Assembly (NCBI GenBank): GCA_002967695.1
Contig: PUHN01000008.1
Coordinates: 39,073-103,072, forward strand
Reading direction: 5' to 3'
From: Rhodobacteraceae bacterium WD3A24
GTDB lineage: Bacteria > Pseudomonadota > Alphaproteobacteria > Rhodobacterales > Rhodobacteraceae
Length of the DNA stretch: 64,000 nt
Both the position numbers and the translations under genes were made by a program. The notes under the pieces are model-generated. The model ran no database searches. It was given only the letters and a program-made list of their open reading frames with translations, and was not told where the DNA came from. This document shows positions 20,373 through 29,722 of the stretch, in pieces. Position 1 is the first letter of the stretch. The number at the start of each line of letters is the position of its first letter.

Positions 20373-21128
20373 ATGGCGCGAACGATCCCCATCGAGGCCG
20401 GGTCCTACACACAGGACTGTGACGACTGCCCCATCCGGCATCGCGCGGTTTGTGCGCGCTGCGAGCATGACGAGCTCGCCCAGCTCGAAAAGATCAAGTA
20501 TTATCGCAGCTTCGAGGCCGGCCAGACCGTGGCCTGGTCGGGTGACCGGATGGATTTCGTCGCCTCGGTGGTCAGCGGAATCGCCACGCTTTCGCAGACG
20601 ATGGAGGACGGCCGCCGGCAAATGGTCGGCCTGCTCTTGCCATCCGACTTCGTCGGCCGCCCCGGCAGGGAATCGTCAGCCTATGACGTGGTCGCGACCA
20701 GCGATCTGGTGATGTGCTGTTTCCGCAAGAAGCCCTTCGAGGAAATGATGCTGCGCACGCCGCATATCGGACAGCGGCTGCTTGAAATGACCCTCGACGA
20801 ACTCGATGCGGCGCGGGAATGGATGCTCATCCTCGGCCGCAAGACGGCGCGCGAAAAGATCGCCAGCCTGATCGCCATCATTGCGCGGCGCGATGCGACG
20901 CTGGCGCTGCAGCCGCCGACGGGCGGGCTGACATTCGAGCTGCCGCTGACCCGCGAGGCCATGGCGGACTATCTCGGATTGACCCTCGAGACGGTCAGTC
21001 GTCAGATATCGGCGCTCAAGCGCGACAACATCATCGTCCTGGAAGGCAAGCGCCAGATCCGCATACCCGATTTCGATGCCCTGATCGAACAGACCGGCGA
21101 CGACAGCGATGGCGGCCTGCTGGTGTGA
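20373..21128 (+). CDS. fnrL: Oxygen-sensing transcriptional regulator FnrL (FNR/CRP family)
   Basis: An anaerobic regulator holding an oxygen-labile 4Fe-4S cluster. N-terminal cysteines are Cys16, Cys19, Cys27 and Cys30 (DCDDCPIRHRAVCARC) and internal ones Cys115-Cys116. A cyclic-nucleotide-binding-like fold follows (about 40-135), then a dimer helix, then a helix-turn-helix near 195-222 with the FNR recognition segment LTLETVSRQIS. It is 251 residues, the usual length. ATG at 20373 gives the family-like N-terminus but leaves no room for a ribosome binding site because the FNR box ends at 20369. In-frame ATGs at 20328 and 20331 would add 14-15 residues with three further Cys. Confidence 0.95.
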   Translation: MARTIPIEAGSYTQDCDDCPIRHRAVCARCEHDELAQLEKIKYYRSFEAGQTVAWSGDRMDFVASVVSGIATLSQTMEDGRRQMVGLLLPSDFVGRPGRESSAYDVVATSDLVMCCFRKKPFEEMMLRTPHIGQRLLEMTLDELDAAREWMLILGRKTAREKIASLIAIIARRDATLALQPPTGGLTFELPLTREAMADYLGLTLETVSRQISALKRDNIIVLEGKRQIRIPDFDALIEQTGDDSDGGLLV

Positions 21129-21229
21129 TCCGCCCGCCGGCGCAGGGCGCGGGGTGGCATGAAAGCCGCGCTTGAGCGCCGGCCGCGATCATCGCGGGCG
21201 CTCAGTGCGGAGCCCGGCGGCAGCAGGGG
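21129..21229. other. Convergent gap fnrL/lysK with a hairpin
   Basis: TGAGCGCC at 21173-21180 pairs with GGCGCTCA at 21197-21204 around an inner GCGAT-C-ATCGC palindrome. No T tract is present. It may act as a bidirectional transcription end; evidence is limited to the stem. Confidence 0.4.
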
Positions 21230-22837
21230 TCAGACCCCCGCTTGCGATTCCATGACAAGCTCGCCGGCAAGGGCGCGTTCGATCAGATCGGCCGTCTCCT
21301 CCACCCCGTAAAGGGCGATGAAGCCGCCGAAACGCGGCCCCTGGCTCGCCCCCAGCAACACCTCGTAGAGCGCGCGGAACCAGTCGCGCAGCGGCTCGAA
21401 CCCGTGCGCCTTGCCCACCGCGAAGACGACCGACTGCAACGCCTCGGCGTCAAGCCCGACGTCCCAGGCGCGCAGCTGCGCGGCGAGATCCTCCATCGCG
21501 GCGCGCTCTCTGGCGTCGGGGGCGCGGAAGCTGCGCGTGGGCGCGACGAAGTCGTGGAAGTAGCGCACCGCGAATTCCGCCGCCGCGTCCAGATCGGGGT
21601 TGTTCTCGGCGCTTGCCTCCGGCGCGTAGCGGCGGATGAATCCCCACAGCCGGTCCTTGTCCTCGGCCGCCGAGACGCTGGCGAGGTTCAGGAGCATCGA
21701 GAACGGCACCACCATGCGGCTTTCGGGTACCTCGCCGCCATGGATGTGGAAGACCGGGTTGGCCAGCCGCTTGTCGATATCCTGGTCGGGATAGGCGCGC
21801 AGTTGCTGGTTATACTCGTCCACCGCCTTGGGGATCACGTCGAAATAGAGGCGCTTGGCGGTCTTGGGCTTGAGATACATGAAGTAGGACAGGCTCTCGG
21901 GGCTGGCGTAGCGCAGCCAGTCCTCCATGCTCAGCCCGTTGCCCTTCGACTTCGAGATCTTGGTCGCGTTCTCGTCGAGGAAGAGTTCGTAGTTGTAGAG
22001 TTCCGGCGGCCGGCCGCCCAGCGCCGCGCAGATCTTCGACGACAGTTCCGCCGAGGGGATCAGATCCTTGCCGTACATCTCGTAATCGACGCCCAGCGCC
22101 GCCCAGCGCATGCCCCAATCGGGCTTCCACTGCAGCTTGACATGGCCGCCCGTGACCGGGACTTCCACCTTCTCGCCGTCGGGCTCCTCATAGACGATCG
22201 TGCCCTTGTCGAGGTTGCGCTCCAGCGTGGGAACCTGCAACACCTTGCCCGTTCTGGGGCTCACGGGCAGGAAGGGCGAATAGGTGTTGACCCGCTCGGA
22301 CTCCACGCCGCCGAGGCTGGGCAGCATGATCTCCATGATCTCGTCGAAACGTTCCAGTACCGTCAGCAGCGCGGCGTCGAACTTGCCGCTCGTGTAATAC
22401 TCGGTGGAGGAGGCGAATTCGTAGTCGAAGCCGAACCTGTCAAGAAAGGCGCGCAGCCGCGCGTTGTTGTGCGCGCCGAAGGACTCGTGCGTGCCGAAGG
22501 GGTCGCGCACCTTCGTCAGCGGCAGGTGCAGGTCTTCGGCCATCTGCTCGGGGTTGGGCACGTTCGACGGCACCTTTCGCAGCCCGTCCATGTCGTCGGA
22601 GAAACAGATCAGGCGGGTGGGGATATCCGAGAGTACCTCGAAGGCGCGGCGCACCATGGTGGTGCGCGCGACCTCGCCGAAGGTACCGATATGCGGCAGC
22701 CCCGAGGGGCCGTAGCCCGTCTCGAACAGCACATACCCCTTCGTGGGCGGGCCGGCCTCATAGCGTTTGAGGATGCGGCGCGCCTCCTGAAAGGGCCAGG
22801 CTTTCGAATTCATCGCGGCGTCGCGGATATCCGGCAT
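21230..22837 (-). CDS. lysK: Lysyl-tRNA synthetase, class I
   Basis: Charges tRNA-Lys with lysine. This is the class I (archaeal-like) enzyme used by many alphaproteobacteria instead of class II LysS. The 535 residues include the HIGH-equivalent in [11 protein letters not shown] near residue 45 and the KMSKS-equivalent KISKSKGNG near 275, with a helical anticodon-binding C-terminus. ATG at 22837 ([16 protein letters not shown]) is preferred over ATG at 22813 because family members carry a short leader before SKAWPF; the Shine-Dalgarno sequence is weak for both. No class II lysS is seen in the window. Confidence 0.95.
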   Translation of the reverse strand: MPDIRDAAMNSKAWPFQEARRILKRYEAGPPTKGYVLFETGYGPSGLPHIGTFGEVARTTMVRRAFEVLSDIPTRLICFSDDMDGLRKVPSNVPNPEQMAEDLHLPLTKVRDPFGTHESFGAHNNARLRAFLDRFGFDYEFASSTEYYTSGKFDAALLTVLERFDEIMEIMLPSLGGVESERVNTYSPFLPVSPRTGKVLQVPTLERNLDKGTIVYEEPDGEKVEVPVTGGHVKLQWKPDWGMRWAALGVDYEMYGKDLIPSAELSSKICAALGGRPPELYNYELFLDENATKISKSKGNGLSMEDWLRYASPESLSYFMYLKPKTAKRLYFDVIPKAVDEYNQQLRAYPDQDIDKRLANPVFHIHGGEVPESRMVVPFSMLLNLASVSAAEDKDRLWGFIRRYAPEASAENNPDLDAAAEFAVRYFHDFVAPTRSFRAPDARERAAMEDLAAQLRAWDVGLDAEALQSVVFAVGKAHGFEPLRDWFRALYEVLLGASQGPRFGGFIALYGVEETADLIERALAGELVMESQAGV

Positions 22838-22957
22838 CGTGTTCACACTTTTCTGCTGACACCGCGGCTGTCGCCGCGGCAAGGCCCGCTTCCTATTGCC
22901 CGCGCCGCGCCGCGTCAATAATCTCGGCGGCGCCCGGCCCGCCTCGAAAGGAAGCCC

Positions 22958-23392
22958 ATGCCCCCCGCTCAGGACGCCCCGCCCCCGCTGACAGCGCAGG
23001 ACAGCCTTGTCGCGGTGATGATCGCCGCCTCGGTGGCCGACGCCAAGGTGCGCACCGCCGAGATCGTCACGATTCAGCAGATCGTCAATCATCTGCCCGC
23101 CTTCGCCGCCTATGATGCCGATCGCATCCACACGGTCGGCCAGACCGTCTTCGACCTGTTCGAGGAGGAGGACGGCCTCGAGGCCTTCTTCGGGCTGATC
23201 CGCGAAAGCCTGCCCGAGCGATTGTCGGAGACCGCCTATGCGCTGGCCTGCGACGTGACCGCCGCCGACGGCAAGCTGATGCAGACCGAGTTGCGATTTC
23301 TCGAGGAAATCCGTCACGAGCTGGGCATCGACCGCCTCCACGCCGCCGCCATCGAACGCGGCGCCCGCGCGCGGCACATGCGCGTGGAGTGA
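22958..23392 (+). CDS. TerB-like (tellurite resistance) domain protein
   Basis: A 144-residue all-helical protein with two TerB-type half repeats, each with an acidic turn: [11 protein letters not shown] near residue 25 and [12 protein letters not shown] near 106. These are the metal-coordinating positions of the TerB/DjlA N-terminal fold. Such small proteins are widespread and are not evidence of tellurite resistance by themselves; no other ter genes are nearby. GGAAG precedes the ATG. It is divergent from lysK and convergent with dacB. Confidence 0.75.
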   Translation: MPPAQDAPPPLTAQDSLVAVMIAASVADAKVRTAEIVTIQQIVNHLPAFAAYDADRIHTVGQTVFDLFEEEDGLEAFFGLIRESLPERLSETAYALACDVTAADGKLMQTELRFLEEIRHELGIDRLHAAAIERGARARHMRVE

Positions 23393-23420
23393 CGCGCCGC
23401 CGGGCCACCGGGCCGTCGGC

Positions 23421-24938
23421 CTACAGGATGAACATCCCGCCCCAACGCTCGATCATGTCCATCTGAAGCCCGCGCGCCCGGCCCAGCCAGGCGCGCCCGC
23501 CCGGCGGACGTTCCGCGTGAGCGTCGGGCAGCGCGGCACGCCGCTCCATGTTGGCCGCGAAGACGGCAAACGCCAGATCGCGGCCACCCGGTCCGGCGAT
23601 ATAGCCCACCAGCCCGCTGGCGAAATTGAGCGTGCCGGTCTTGGCGGCAATGGTCAGGGGATGCTCGTCGATCGGCCGGCCGCGATCGTCGCGCAATGAT
23701 ATCTCGCGCATCAGACCGCGCAGCCGCGCATCGCCCCCGGCCCGGACGAGAAACCCGGCCATCGCCCGCGCACTGACCCGCGCCGTGTCGGCCAGCCCTG
23801 AATGGTCCGCCAGATCGAGGCCCTCGACGCCGAAACGGCCCTCGGCCCACCGCGCCATGGCGCGCGCCGAGGCGGCCAGCGTGCGCGGGCGCCCGCCGCG
23901 GGCGTGTGTCGCCGCCAGGCCGACGGCCTCGGCGGTCAGATTGGTGGAATAGCGCAGCATGTCGCGCAGTATCTCGCGCAAGGGGGCGGAGCGATGCTCG
24001 ATGAGAACCCGGCCATCGACCGCCGCGTCGTCGCTGACGACGGCCTCGCCCAGATCGACGCCGCGCGCCGCCCCGATTCGCTGGGCCACCTCGGCGGCGT
24101 AGATGCCGGGCCGGCGCACCGGCAGCCAGCGCGCGCCGCCATTGCCCAGCGCCTGACGCGCCACCGTCCAGTTGTCGCGGCCCGCCTCGCGGGAATAGGT
24201 GTAGACGGGCGCGGCGCGATCGACGACTTCCATCCGGCTCAGCGCCACCGCCGGGCGGTACTGGGCGCCGCGCGCCTCCATCACCACGTCATAGCCCTCG
24301 GATTCTCGGTTCCAGCCGAAATAGACGCGGTTGAAATTGAGGTTCAGCCCCGCGACCGGCGGGTTGTAACCCGCCTGGGGCGGCTGGCCGGGCGCGATTT
24401 CCGCGATGAAAGGCAGCGCCCCGCGGTGGATGCGAAAGCGCCCCGACACGCTGCGAATGCCGGCGGCGTGCAGGCCGGTGACCATGTCGCCCAGCGCATC
24501 GGTGTCGAGAGTCGGGTCGCCCCCGCCAACGAGCACCAGATCGCCGTCGAGCCGGCCATCCTCGCGCAGCGGTCCCGTGGCGATCATCCGGGTGGAAAAG
24601 CGATGGTCGCCCCCCAGGATTTCGAGGCCATAGCACGCTGTCAGCGCCTTGATCGTGCTGGCGGGCGGCTGGCCCAGATCGGGCGCGCGCGCTTCCAGCA
24701 ACGTGCCGCTCTCGGTGTCGGCGACGGCAAAGCTCACCTGCCCACCCAGTTGCGCCCGCGCGATCATCGCCTCGGCCGACTCCCGGGCGGCGCGCTCCGC
24801 CGCCCCCGCCGGCGGGAGCGGTCGCGCGACCGGGCGCGGCGAACGCAGCGGCGCCGCCGCGAATGCCGGCGTGAACGCGCTGCCCAGCAGCCCCCCCAGA
24901 ACCCAGCGCCGAGAAACCCTGCTCACATCACGCGTCAT
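23421..24938 (-). CDS. dacB: D-alanyl-D-alanine carboxypeptidase / endopeptidase, PBP4 type (S13)
   Basis: A periplasmic penicillin-binding protein that trims or cleaves peptidoglycan cross-links. All three active-site motifs are present: Ser94-x-x-Lys97 (PASTIKA), S-x-N in YSTNLTAE, and KTG in AAKTGTLNF. The large inserted domains of class C PBPs lie between the first two. The N-terminus [19 protein letters not shown] looks like a Tat signal (twin Arg then hydrophobic core). The ATG at 24938 follows GGGTGGT; a GTG at 24944 is possible but weaker. Length is 505 residues. Confidence 0.93.
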   Translation of the reverse strand: MTRDVSRVSRRWVLGGLLGSAFTPAFAAAPLRSPRPVARPLPPAGAAERAARESAEAMIARAQLGGQVSFAVADTESGTLLEARAPDLGQPPASTIKALTACYGLEILGGDHRFSTRMIATGPLREDGRLDGDLVLVGGGDPTLDTDALGDMVTGLHAAGIRSVSGRFRIHRGALPFIAEIAPGQPPQAGYNPPVAGLNLNFNRVYFGWNRESEGYDVVMEARGAQYRPAVALSRMEVVDRAAPVYTYSREAGRDNWTVARQALGNGGARWLPVRRPGIYAAEVAQRIGAARGVDLGEAVVSDDAAVDGRVLIEHRSAPLREILRDMLRYSTNLTAEAVGLAATHARGGRPRTLAASARAMARWAEGRFGVEGLDLADHSGLADTARVSARAMAGFLVRAGGDARLRGLMREISLRDDRGRPIDEHPLTIAAKTGTLNFASGLVGYIAGPGGRDLAFAVFAANMERRAALPDAHAERPPGGRAWLGRARGLQMDMIERWGGMFIL

Positions 24939-25080
24939 GCACACACCACCCTGCCATTTTACGATTTAACGACGATTCCGCCCCCCACGACAAGCCCGCA
25001 ACGACCGACCGGCTCAAGAGGGCGCGCGCGCCTCCGCAGCGGCTTTTCATTTTGCCCCGTGGCGCTTATGCCGGCGCGTG

Positions 25081-25992
25081 ATGCATCAAGGCGTTCCTCT
25101 CTCGGCCTTCGGGCTCATCGTCACGGCGATGATGTTGGTCGCTCTTAGCGACACCGCCGGCAAGCTGCTCACGCAGGAACTCGGGGTTGCGCCCGGCTTC
25201 GGCGCGTGGAGCCGCTTCGCCCTGGGCACTGCGATGATGCTGCCCTTGCTGCGCGGCGCCGGGCTCGACATGCGTCTGATGCTCGACTGGCGGATATGGC
25301 TGCGCGGCGGGATCATGGCCACGGGCATCCTGTGCGTGCTGACCGCCCTGAGGACCGAAGGTATGGCCACCGTCTTCGGCGCCTTCTTCGTGGGCCCGCT
25401 GCTCTCCTACGCGCTGGGCGCGCTCCTGCTCAAGGAGCCGATCACCCGCGCCCAGACACTGGCGCTGTTCGTGGGTTTCGCCGGTGTGCTGATCGTTGTG
25501 CGCCCCGGCTTCGGGATGACGGCGGGCACGGGGTTCGGCCTCTTGGCCGGCCTGCTTTACGGGTGTTTCCTGACCACCAGCCGCTGGCTGCGCGACCGGG
25601 CGCGCCCGCGCGCGATGCTCATGGCCCAGCTCCTTGTGGGCTCGGTCCTGCTGGCGCCGGTCGGGCTCACGGCGCTGCCCACGCCGACGCCTGCGATCGC
25701 GGCGCTGACGCTGGGCTCGGCCACGGGTTCCATGCTGGGCAATCTGTGCCTGATCTTCGCCTATCGCCGGGCGCCGGCCTCGCGGCTCGCGCCGTTCATC
25801 TACACCCAGCTGGTGATGGCCACGGCGCTGGGATTTTTCGTGTTCGGCGACTGGCCCGACGCGCTTACGCTGATCGGGCTGACGGTCCTGATCGGCGCGG
25901 GGCTGGTGTCGTTTACTCTGGGCCGCGGCGGACCCGCCACTGCCCCCGTTCCCGCAGCCGCGTCGAGGACTGATCGACCATCGGCAGGTTGA
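25081..25992 (+). CDS. DMT-superfamily (EamA) membrane transporter
   Basis: A 303-residue protein with about ten hydrophobic helices in two EamA repeats. Repeat 1 ends with [19 protein letters not shown] and repeat 2 with [20 protein letters not shown], the typical helix 4-5 sequence. The family exports or imports metabolites and amino acids; the substrate is unknown. Start: ATG at 25081, with little Shine-Dalgarno support. Its last 80 bases overlap the 3' end of nadD on the opposite strand. Confidence 0.85.
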   Translation: MHQGVPLSAFGLIVTAMMLVALSDTAGKLLTQELGVAPGFGAWSRFALGTAMMLPLLRGAGLDMRLMLDWRIWLRGGIMATGILCVLTALRTEGMATVFGAFFVGPLLSYALGALLLKEPITRAQTLALFVGFAGVLIVVRPGFGMTAGTGFGLLAGLLYGCFLTTSRWLRDRARPRAMLMAQLLVGSVLLAPVGLTALPTPTPAIAALTLGSATGSMLGNLCLIFAYRRAPASRLAPFIYTQLVMATALGFFVFGDWPDALTLIGLTVLIGAGLVSFTLGRGGPATAPVPAAASRTDRPSAG

Positions 25993-26530
25993 TGAAGACC
26001 CAGGCCGGCGGCGCATGCCGCACCAGCGCCCGCGCCTGCGCCTGAGGCCGCCGCGCCCATGCGAAGCGCCGCGCCGCCGGGGCGTTGAGCCCCTTCAGAC
26101 GCGCCCCCGGACGGGCGAGCACGGCGACGGGGACGCGGGCCATGACCTCTTCCCATCGGTCCCAGCGGTGCAGTTGTGCGAGGTTGTCTGAGCCCATCAA
26201 CCACACGAAGCGCACGCCCGGATAATGCGTCTGCAGCCGGGCCAGGGTGCGGGCGGTGTAGCGCGTGCCGAGCCGCGCCTCGACATCGCTGACCACCACG
26301 CGCGGATCGCCGATCACCGCCCGTGCCCGCGCGAGCCGCTCGGAAAGCGGTGCAGGCCCGCGCGGCTTGAGCGGATTGCCGGGGCTGACGAGCCACCACA
26401 CCCGGTCAAGGCCCAGCCGTTTGAGCGCCTCGCGCGTGATGTGCGCGTGCCCCGAATGCGCCGGATCGAACGACCCGCCCAGAAGGCCGACAGCCATGCC
26501 CGGCGATGCGACTGGAAAGCCCTGCTTCAT
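25913..26530 (-). CDS. nadD: Nicotinate-nucleotide adenylyltransferase
   Basis: Joins nicotinate mononucleotide to ATP, giving deamido-NAD in NAD synthesis. The 205-residue nucleotidyltransferase has the [14 protein letters not shown] motif (T/HxGH type) near residue 18, the nucleotide segment WLMGSDNL near 110 and SSTRLR near 188. A short leader ([14 protein letters not shown]) may be trimmed if translation starts at Met12. It converges with and overlaps the DMT transporter. Confidence 0.95.
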   Translation of the reverse strand: MKQGFPVASPGMAVGLLGGSFDPAHSGHAHITREALKRLGLDRVWWLVSPGNPLKPRGPAPLSERLARARAVIGDPRVVVSDVEARLGTRYTARTLARLQTHYPGVRFVWLMGSDNLAQLHRWDRWEEVMARVPVAVLARPGARLKGLNAPAARRFAWARRPQAQARALVRHAPPAWVFINLPMVDQSSTRLRERGQWRVRRGPE

Positions 26531-26825
26531 GCCGATATCGCCTAACCCATGGGCGGGGCGAATTGGAGCCGAAAATGCGAAGCGGGCCGATTTTCATCCC
26601 TTTCCCGGAGGTGGCACCGACGCCGCGCCGAGCCGGCGCCCAGCGCCAACGGGCCGCGCCGGAGACGCGCCGCGCAAACACCAAAAGAGGGCGGAAAACT
26701 CCCTTGCACCGATCGGCGATTGCGTCTATTCCCCGCCCCGACGCGGGTGCGACGACGTCGAGGCGCTTTTTCGAACGCGCCGGATCGGTCAGTCCTCCCG
26801 CAGGTCGAGCGCGATCAGGGCGTTC
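26531..26825. other. Intergenic region upstream of tRNA-Thr
   Basis: No credible coding sequence was found. It presumably holds the nadD promoter (left part) and the tRNA promoter (right part, entered separately). Several open frames run through it, but none has a ribosome binding site or recognisable product. Confidence 0.4.
26704..26731 (+). promoter_or_regulatory. Possible tRNA-Thr promoter
   Basis: TTGCAC (26704-26709), a 16-base spacer and CTATTC (26726-26731) resemble a sigma-70 promoter, about 95 bases before the tRNA. Only partial matches; tentative. Confidence 0.35.
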
Positions 26826-26900
<75 letters not shown>

Positions 26901-27054
26901 TTTCATTTTGAGCTGATCCGCCAAGGCAGCGCGCTGCCAGATTTCTGCTCTCATCCACCCTTGTATCGCTTCACCCGAGCCCGGCGGGCGTCAACATGCC
27001 GGCGCCGGGCCGGCACTGATGCCGGTTCAGGGCGCCCCTTTTCGACTCGGGGAT

Positions 27055-27069
27055 GTTCTTCTAATGTTT
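27055..27069 (+). promoter_or_regulatory. LexA-box-like site ahead of the SRAP-imuAB-dnaE2 operon
   Basis: GTTC-N7-GTTT, one base from the alphaproteobacterial LexA consensus GTTC-N7-GTTC, lies 32 bases before the first start codon of a DNA-damage operon. Position and downstream genes support SOS control. Confidence 0.6.
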
Positions 27070-27101
27070 TGCGCTGCGGGCGCCAGTCGGATGGACCGGA
27101 T

Positions 27102-27752
27102 ATGTGCAATCTCTACTCGCAGACCCGGGCGCAGGAGGCGATGCGCCGGCTCTTCGATGTCGCGGTGGACCGGCTGGGCAACCTGCCGCCGCAGGCGGGG
27201 ATCTACCCCGACTACCATGCGCCGATCATCCGGCAGGGGGAAGAGGGGCGCGAGCTGGTGATGGGGCGCTGGGGCATGCCGACGCCGCCGCAGTTCCTCG
27301 AGGGCAAGCGGACCGACCGTGGCGTGACCAACATCCGCAACACGAAGTCGCCGCACTGGCGGCGCTGGCTGGGGCCCGAGCATCGCTGCCTCGTGCCGTT
27401 CACGGCCTTCGCCGAGCCCGACACCAGGCGTGGCGGCCGGCACAATGTCTGGTTCTCCCTGACTGAGGATCACCCGGCCGCCTTTGCCGGCCTCTGGACG
27501 CGCTGGACCTCGGTGCGCAAGCTCAAGGAGGGTGAGACGACGGATGATCTCTACGGCTTCCTGACATGCGCGCCCAACGCGGAGGTCGCCGAGGTTCATC
27601 CCAAGGCGATGCCGGTCGTCCTGACCGATCCCGAGGACTGGAAGACGTGGCTGACCGCGCCCTGGAGCGCGACGGCGGCGTTGCAACGGCCTTTGCCGGA
27701 TGGTGCATTGGAGATCGTGCCGGACGGGGGGCGCGAAGAAGATGCGATGTGA
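27102..27752 (+). CDS. SOS response-associated peptidase (SRAP/YedK/HMCES family)
   Basis: Family members bind covalently to abasic sites in single-stranded DNA through Cys2, shielding them. The 216 residues start MCNLYSQT, exposing Cys2 after Met removal. Further active-site parts are Asn in TNIRNTKSPHW, Glu in AFAEPD and His in VHPKAMPVVL. ATG at 27102 is fixed by the Cys2 requirement; longer in-frame starts would bury it. It is the first gene of a damage-tolerance operon: its 3' end overlaps imuA by 11 bases, which suggests translational coupling. Confidence 0.92.
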   Translation: MCNLYSQTRAQEAMRRLFDVAVDRLGNLPPQAGIYPDYHAPIIRQGEEGRELVMGRWGMPTPPQFLEGKRTDRGVTNIRNTKSPHWRRWLGPEHRCLVPFTAFAEPDTRRGGRHNVWFSLTEDHPAAFAGLWTRWTSVRKLKEGETTDDLYGFLTCAPNAEVAEVHPKAMPVVLTDPEDWKTWLTAPWSATAALQRPLPDGALEIVPDGGREEDAM

Positions 27753-28326
27753 GAGGGCCGGGTCCGGGGCGCTGCAGCTTGCGCCGACGCGCGTCCACGA
27801 GGCCGAGGGCTTCGGCCGTCATGCCTTCGCGCTGTTCCAGTCCGTGTGTCATGACGGCCCGGTTGTCTGGGTGGGGCCCGCCCATGCGCCGGAGCGGCTG
27901 CTGCTCGCGGGGCTGCCGCAGGGCGTGGGCGAGCGGCTCCATATCGTGCGGGCCGGCGGGGTTGATCTGCTCTGGGCGGTGGAGGAGGCCCTGCGCGCGG
28001 CGCCCGTCGGCCTCGTCGTCGCGGAGCTTGAGACCGCCCTGAGCCTGACCGCGGGCCGCCGGTTGCAGCTCGCGGCCGAGGCGGGGGGCACGACCGGTCT
28101 CGTGCTGATCCGGCAGGGGGCGGGCAGCAACGCCGCGCAGACACGCTGGCACTGCGCGCCCCGGCCTGGTGCGGGGGCGGACTCGACTCTGCATCAGTGG
28201 TCGCTTATCAAGAACAAAAGGGGAACTCTGGGCGATTGGACACTGCATTGGGATGGGACGTCGGCTGCTTTCCATCTGGTTGCCGAGACTGGCGAGCGAC
28301 GCGGCCCTGCGCCGCCGCCCCTGTGA
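27742..28326 (+). CDS. imuA: ImuA-like (SulA/RecA-related) mutagenesis protein
   Basis: A 194-residue protein in the position of ImuA, the adaptor of the ImuA-ImuB-DnaE2 mutasome. It has a RecA-like alternation (GPVVWVGPAHAPERLL, then GVDLLWAVEEALRAAPVGLVV) but no Walker A, as is usual for ImuA. Start: ATG at 27742 inside the SRAP 3' end. Its last 74 bases overlap the imuB start. Assignment rests on context plus this pattern. Confidence 0.8.
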   Translation: MRCERAGSGALQLAPTRVHEAEGFGRHAFALFQSVCHDGPVVWVGPAHAPERLLLAGLPQGVGERLHIVRAGGVDLLWAVEEALRAAPVGLVVAELETALSLTAGRRLQLAAEAGGTTGLVLIRQGAGSNAAQTRWHCAPRPGAGADSTLHQWSLIKNKRGTLGDWTLHWDGTSAAFHLVAETGERRGPAPPPL

Positions 28327-29722
28327 AGGGCCGTTCGCGCTGATCCTGAGGTCGGGCAGTGCCGATCATCTTCATTGCCTCAACGCCGCCGCCGGGGCGC
28401 GCGGCCTTCGCCGGGGCATGGCGCTGGCCGATGCGCGCGCGATCTGCCCCGATCTGGCGACACGCCCTGCCGATCTCGTGCGCGAGGCCACGACGCTGGC
28501 GGCGCTGCGCCGCTGGGCGGGGCGGTATTCGCCGATGGTGGCGCGGGACGGCCCGGACGGGCTCATGGCCGACATCACCGGCGTCGCGCATCTTTTCGGC
28601 GGCGAGGCAGAGCTGCGCGCCGATCTGCATGCGCGCCTCGCCCGTGCGGGGATGGCCGCGCAAAGCGCCGTGGCGGGCACGTTCGGAGGCGCCCATGCGC
28701 TGGCCCGCCATGGCGGCGGGATCATCCCGGACGGCGCCCTGGCCGACCGGCTCGGCCCGCTTCCCGTCGCGGCGCTGCGCATCGATCATGACACCGCCGA
28801 GGCGCTCGGCCGGCTGGGTCTGCGCCGGATCGGCGATCTGATCCCGCGCGCCCGCGCCCCGCTGGCCCGCCGCTTCGGGCCGGGGCTGGTCGGGCGGCTC
28901 GATCAGGCGCTGGGATACCGGCCCGAGCCGGTCGCGCCCGAGGCGGAGCCGCCGCATTTCGGGGTGCGGCTGTCGCTGCCCGACCCGGTCGGCCTGCAGT
29001 CGGACGTGATGGCCGGGCTTGCGCGCCTGCTCGAGCGGCTGTGCGAGAAGCTGGGCCGGCATCATGCGGGCGCGCGGCGGCTGCGGCTGGAGCTCGACCG
29101 GGTCGATCATGCCGGCGTGCAGGTCGAGATCGGGCTGGCCGGCGCCATGCGCGACCCCGCCCGCATCGCCGCGCTTTTCGAGAAGGGGGTCGAGGAGGTC
29201 GATGCCGGTTTCGGGATCGAGGCGATGCGCCTTGTCGCGACCGTCACCGAACCCCTGGCGCCGGCGCAGATCGGCCCGGCCCGCGCCGCGCCGCAGGACG
29301 GCATGGACGATCTGATCACGCGGCTGGGCAACCGGCTGGGTTTCGAGACTATCCAGCGCCTCGCCCCCGCCGAGAGCCTCATTCCCGAGCGCAGTTTTCA
29401 GGTTCTGGCGGCGGCCTGGAGCCGGGCGGCCCCCGCCGATCGGCCGGGCGGGCCGCCGCGCCCGGTCATGATCTTTCCGCCCGAGCCCGTCATGGCCGCC
29501 CCGGGCCACCCGCCGGCGCGGTTTCGCTGGCGGCGGATGGCGTTGACCACGCTGCGCGCCACCGGACCGGAGCGGATCGCCCCCGAATGGTGGCTCGATG
29601 ATCCGGCCTGGCGGAGCGGGCTGCGCGATTACTGGCGCATCGAGACGCGCGAAGGGCCGCGTCTGTGGCTTTTCCACACGCCGCAGGCGCCGGCCTGGTC
29701 GGCGCAGGGGGTGTTCGCATGA
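28253..29722 (+). CDS. imuB: ImuB, Y-family DNA polymerase-like mutasome hub
   Basis: A 489-residue inactive Y-family polymerase relative that links DnaE2 to the beta clamp. It starts GRRLLSIWLPRLASD where a true Y-polymerase would have the first catalytic Asp motif. It retains MADITGVAHLFGGEAEL and the finger/palm helices, then a helix-hairpin-helix region (LGLRRIGDLIPRARAPLARR). The C-terminal part includes the conserved RDYWRIET segment. ATG at 28253 lies inside the imuA end with a poor Shine-Dalgarno sequence, so expression probably depends on imuA translation. The stop overlaps the dnaE2 start (ATGA). Confidence 0.9.
   Translation: MGRRLLSIWLPRLASDAALRRRPCEGPFALILRSGSADHLHCLNAAAGARGLRRGMALADARAICPDLATRPADLVREATTLAALRRWAGRYSPMVARDGPDGLMADITGVAHLFGGEAELRADLHARLARAGMAAQSAVAGTFGGAHALARHGGGIIPDGALADRLGPLPVAALRIDHDTAEALGRLGLRRIGDLIPRARAPLARRFGPGLVGRLDQALGYRPEPVAPEAEPPHFGVRLSLPDPVGLQSDVMAGLARLLERLCEKLGRHHAGARRLRLELDRVDHAGVQVEIGLAGAMRDPARIAALFEKGVEEVDAGFGIEAMRLVATVTEPLAPAQIGPARAAPQDGMDDLITRLGNRLGFETIQRLAPAESLIPERSFQVLAAAWSRAAPADRPGGPPRPVMIFPPEPVMAAPGHPPARFRWRRMALTTLRATGPERIAPEWWLDDPAWRSGLRDYWRIETREGPRLWLFHTPQAPAWSAQGVFA

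Noticed and set aside
22958..23392. Tellurite resistance locus
   Set aside because: Only a single TerB-fold gene is present; terC, terD, terZ or other partners are absent, so a resistance system is not supported.
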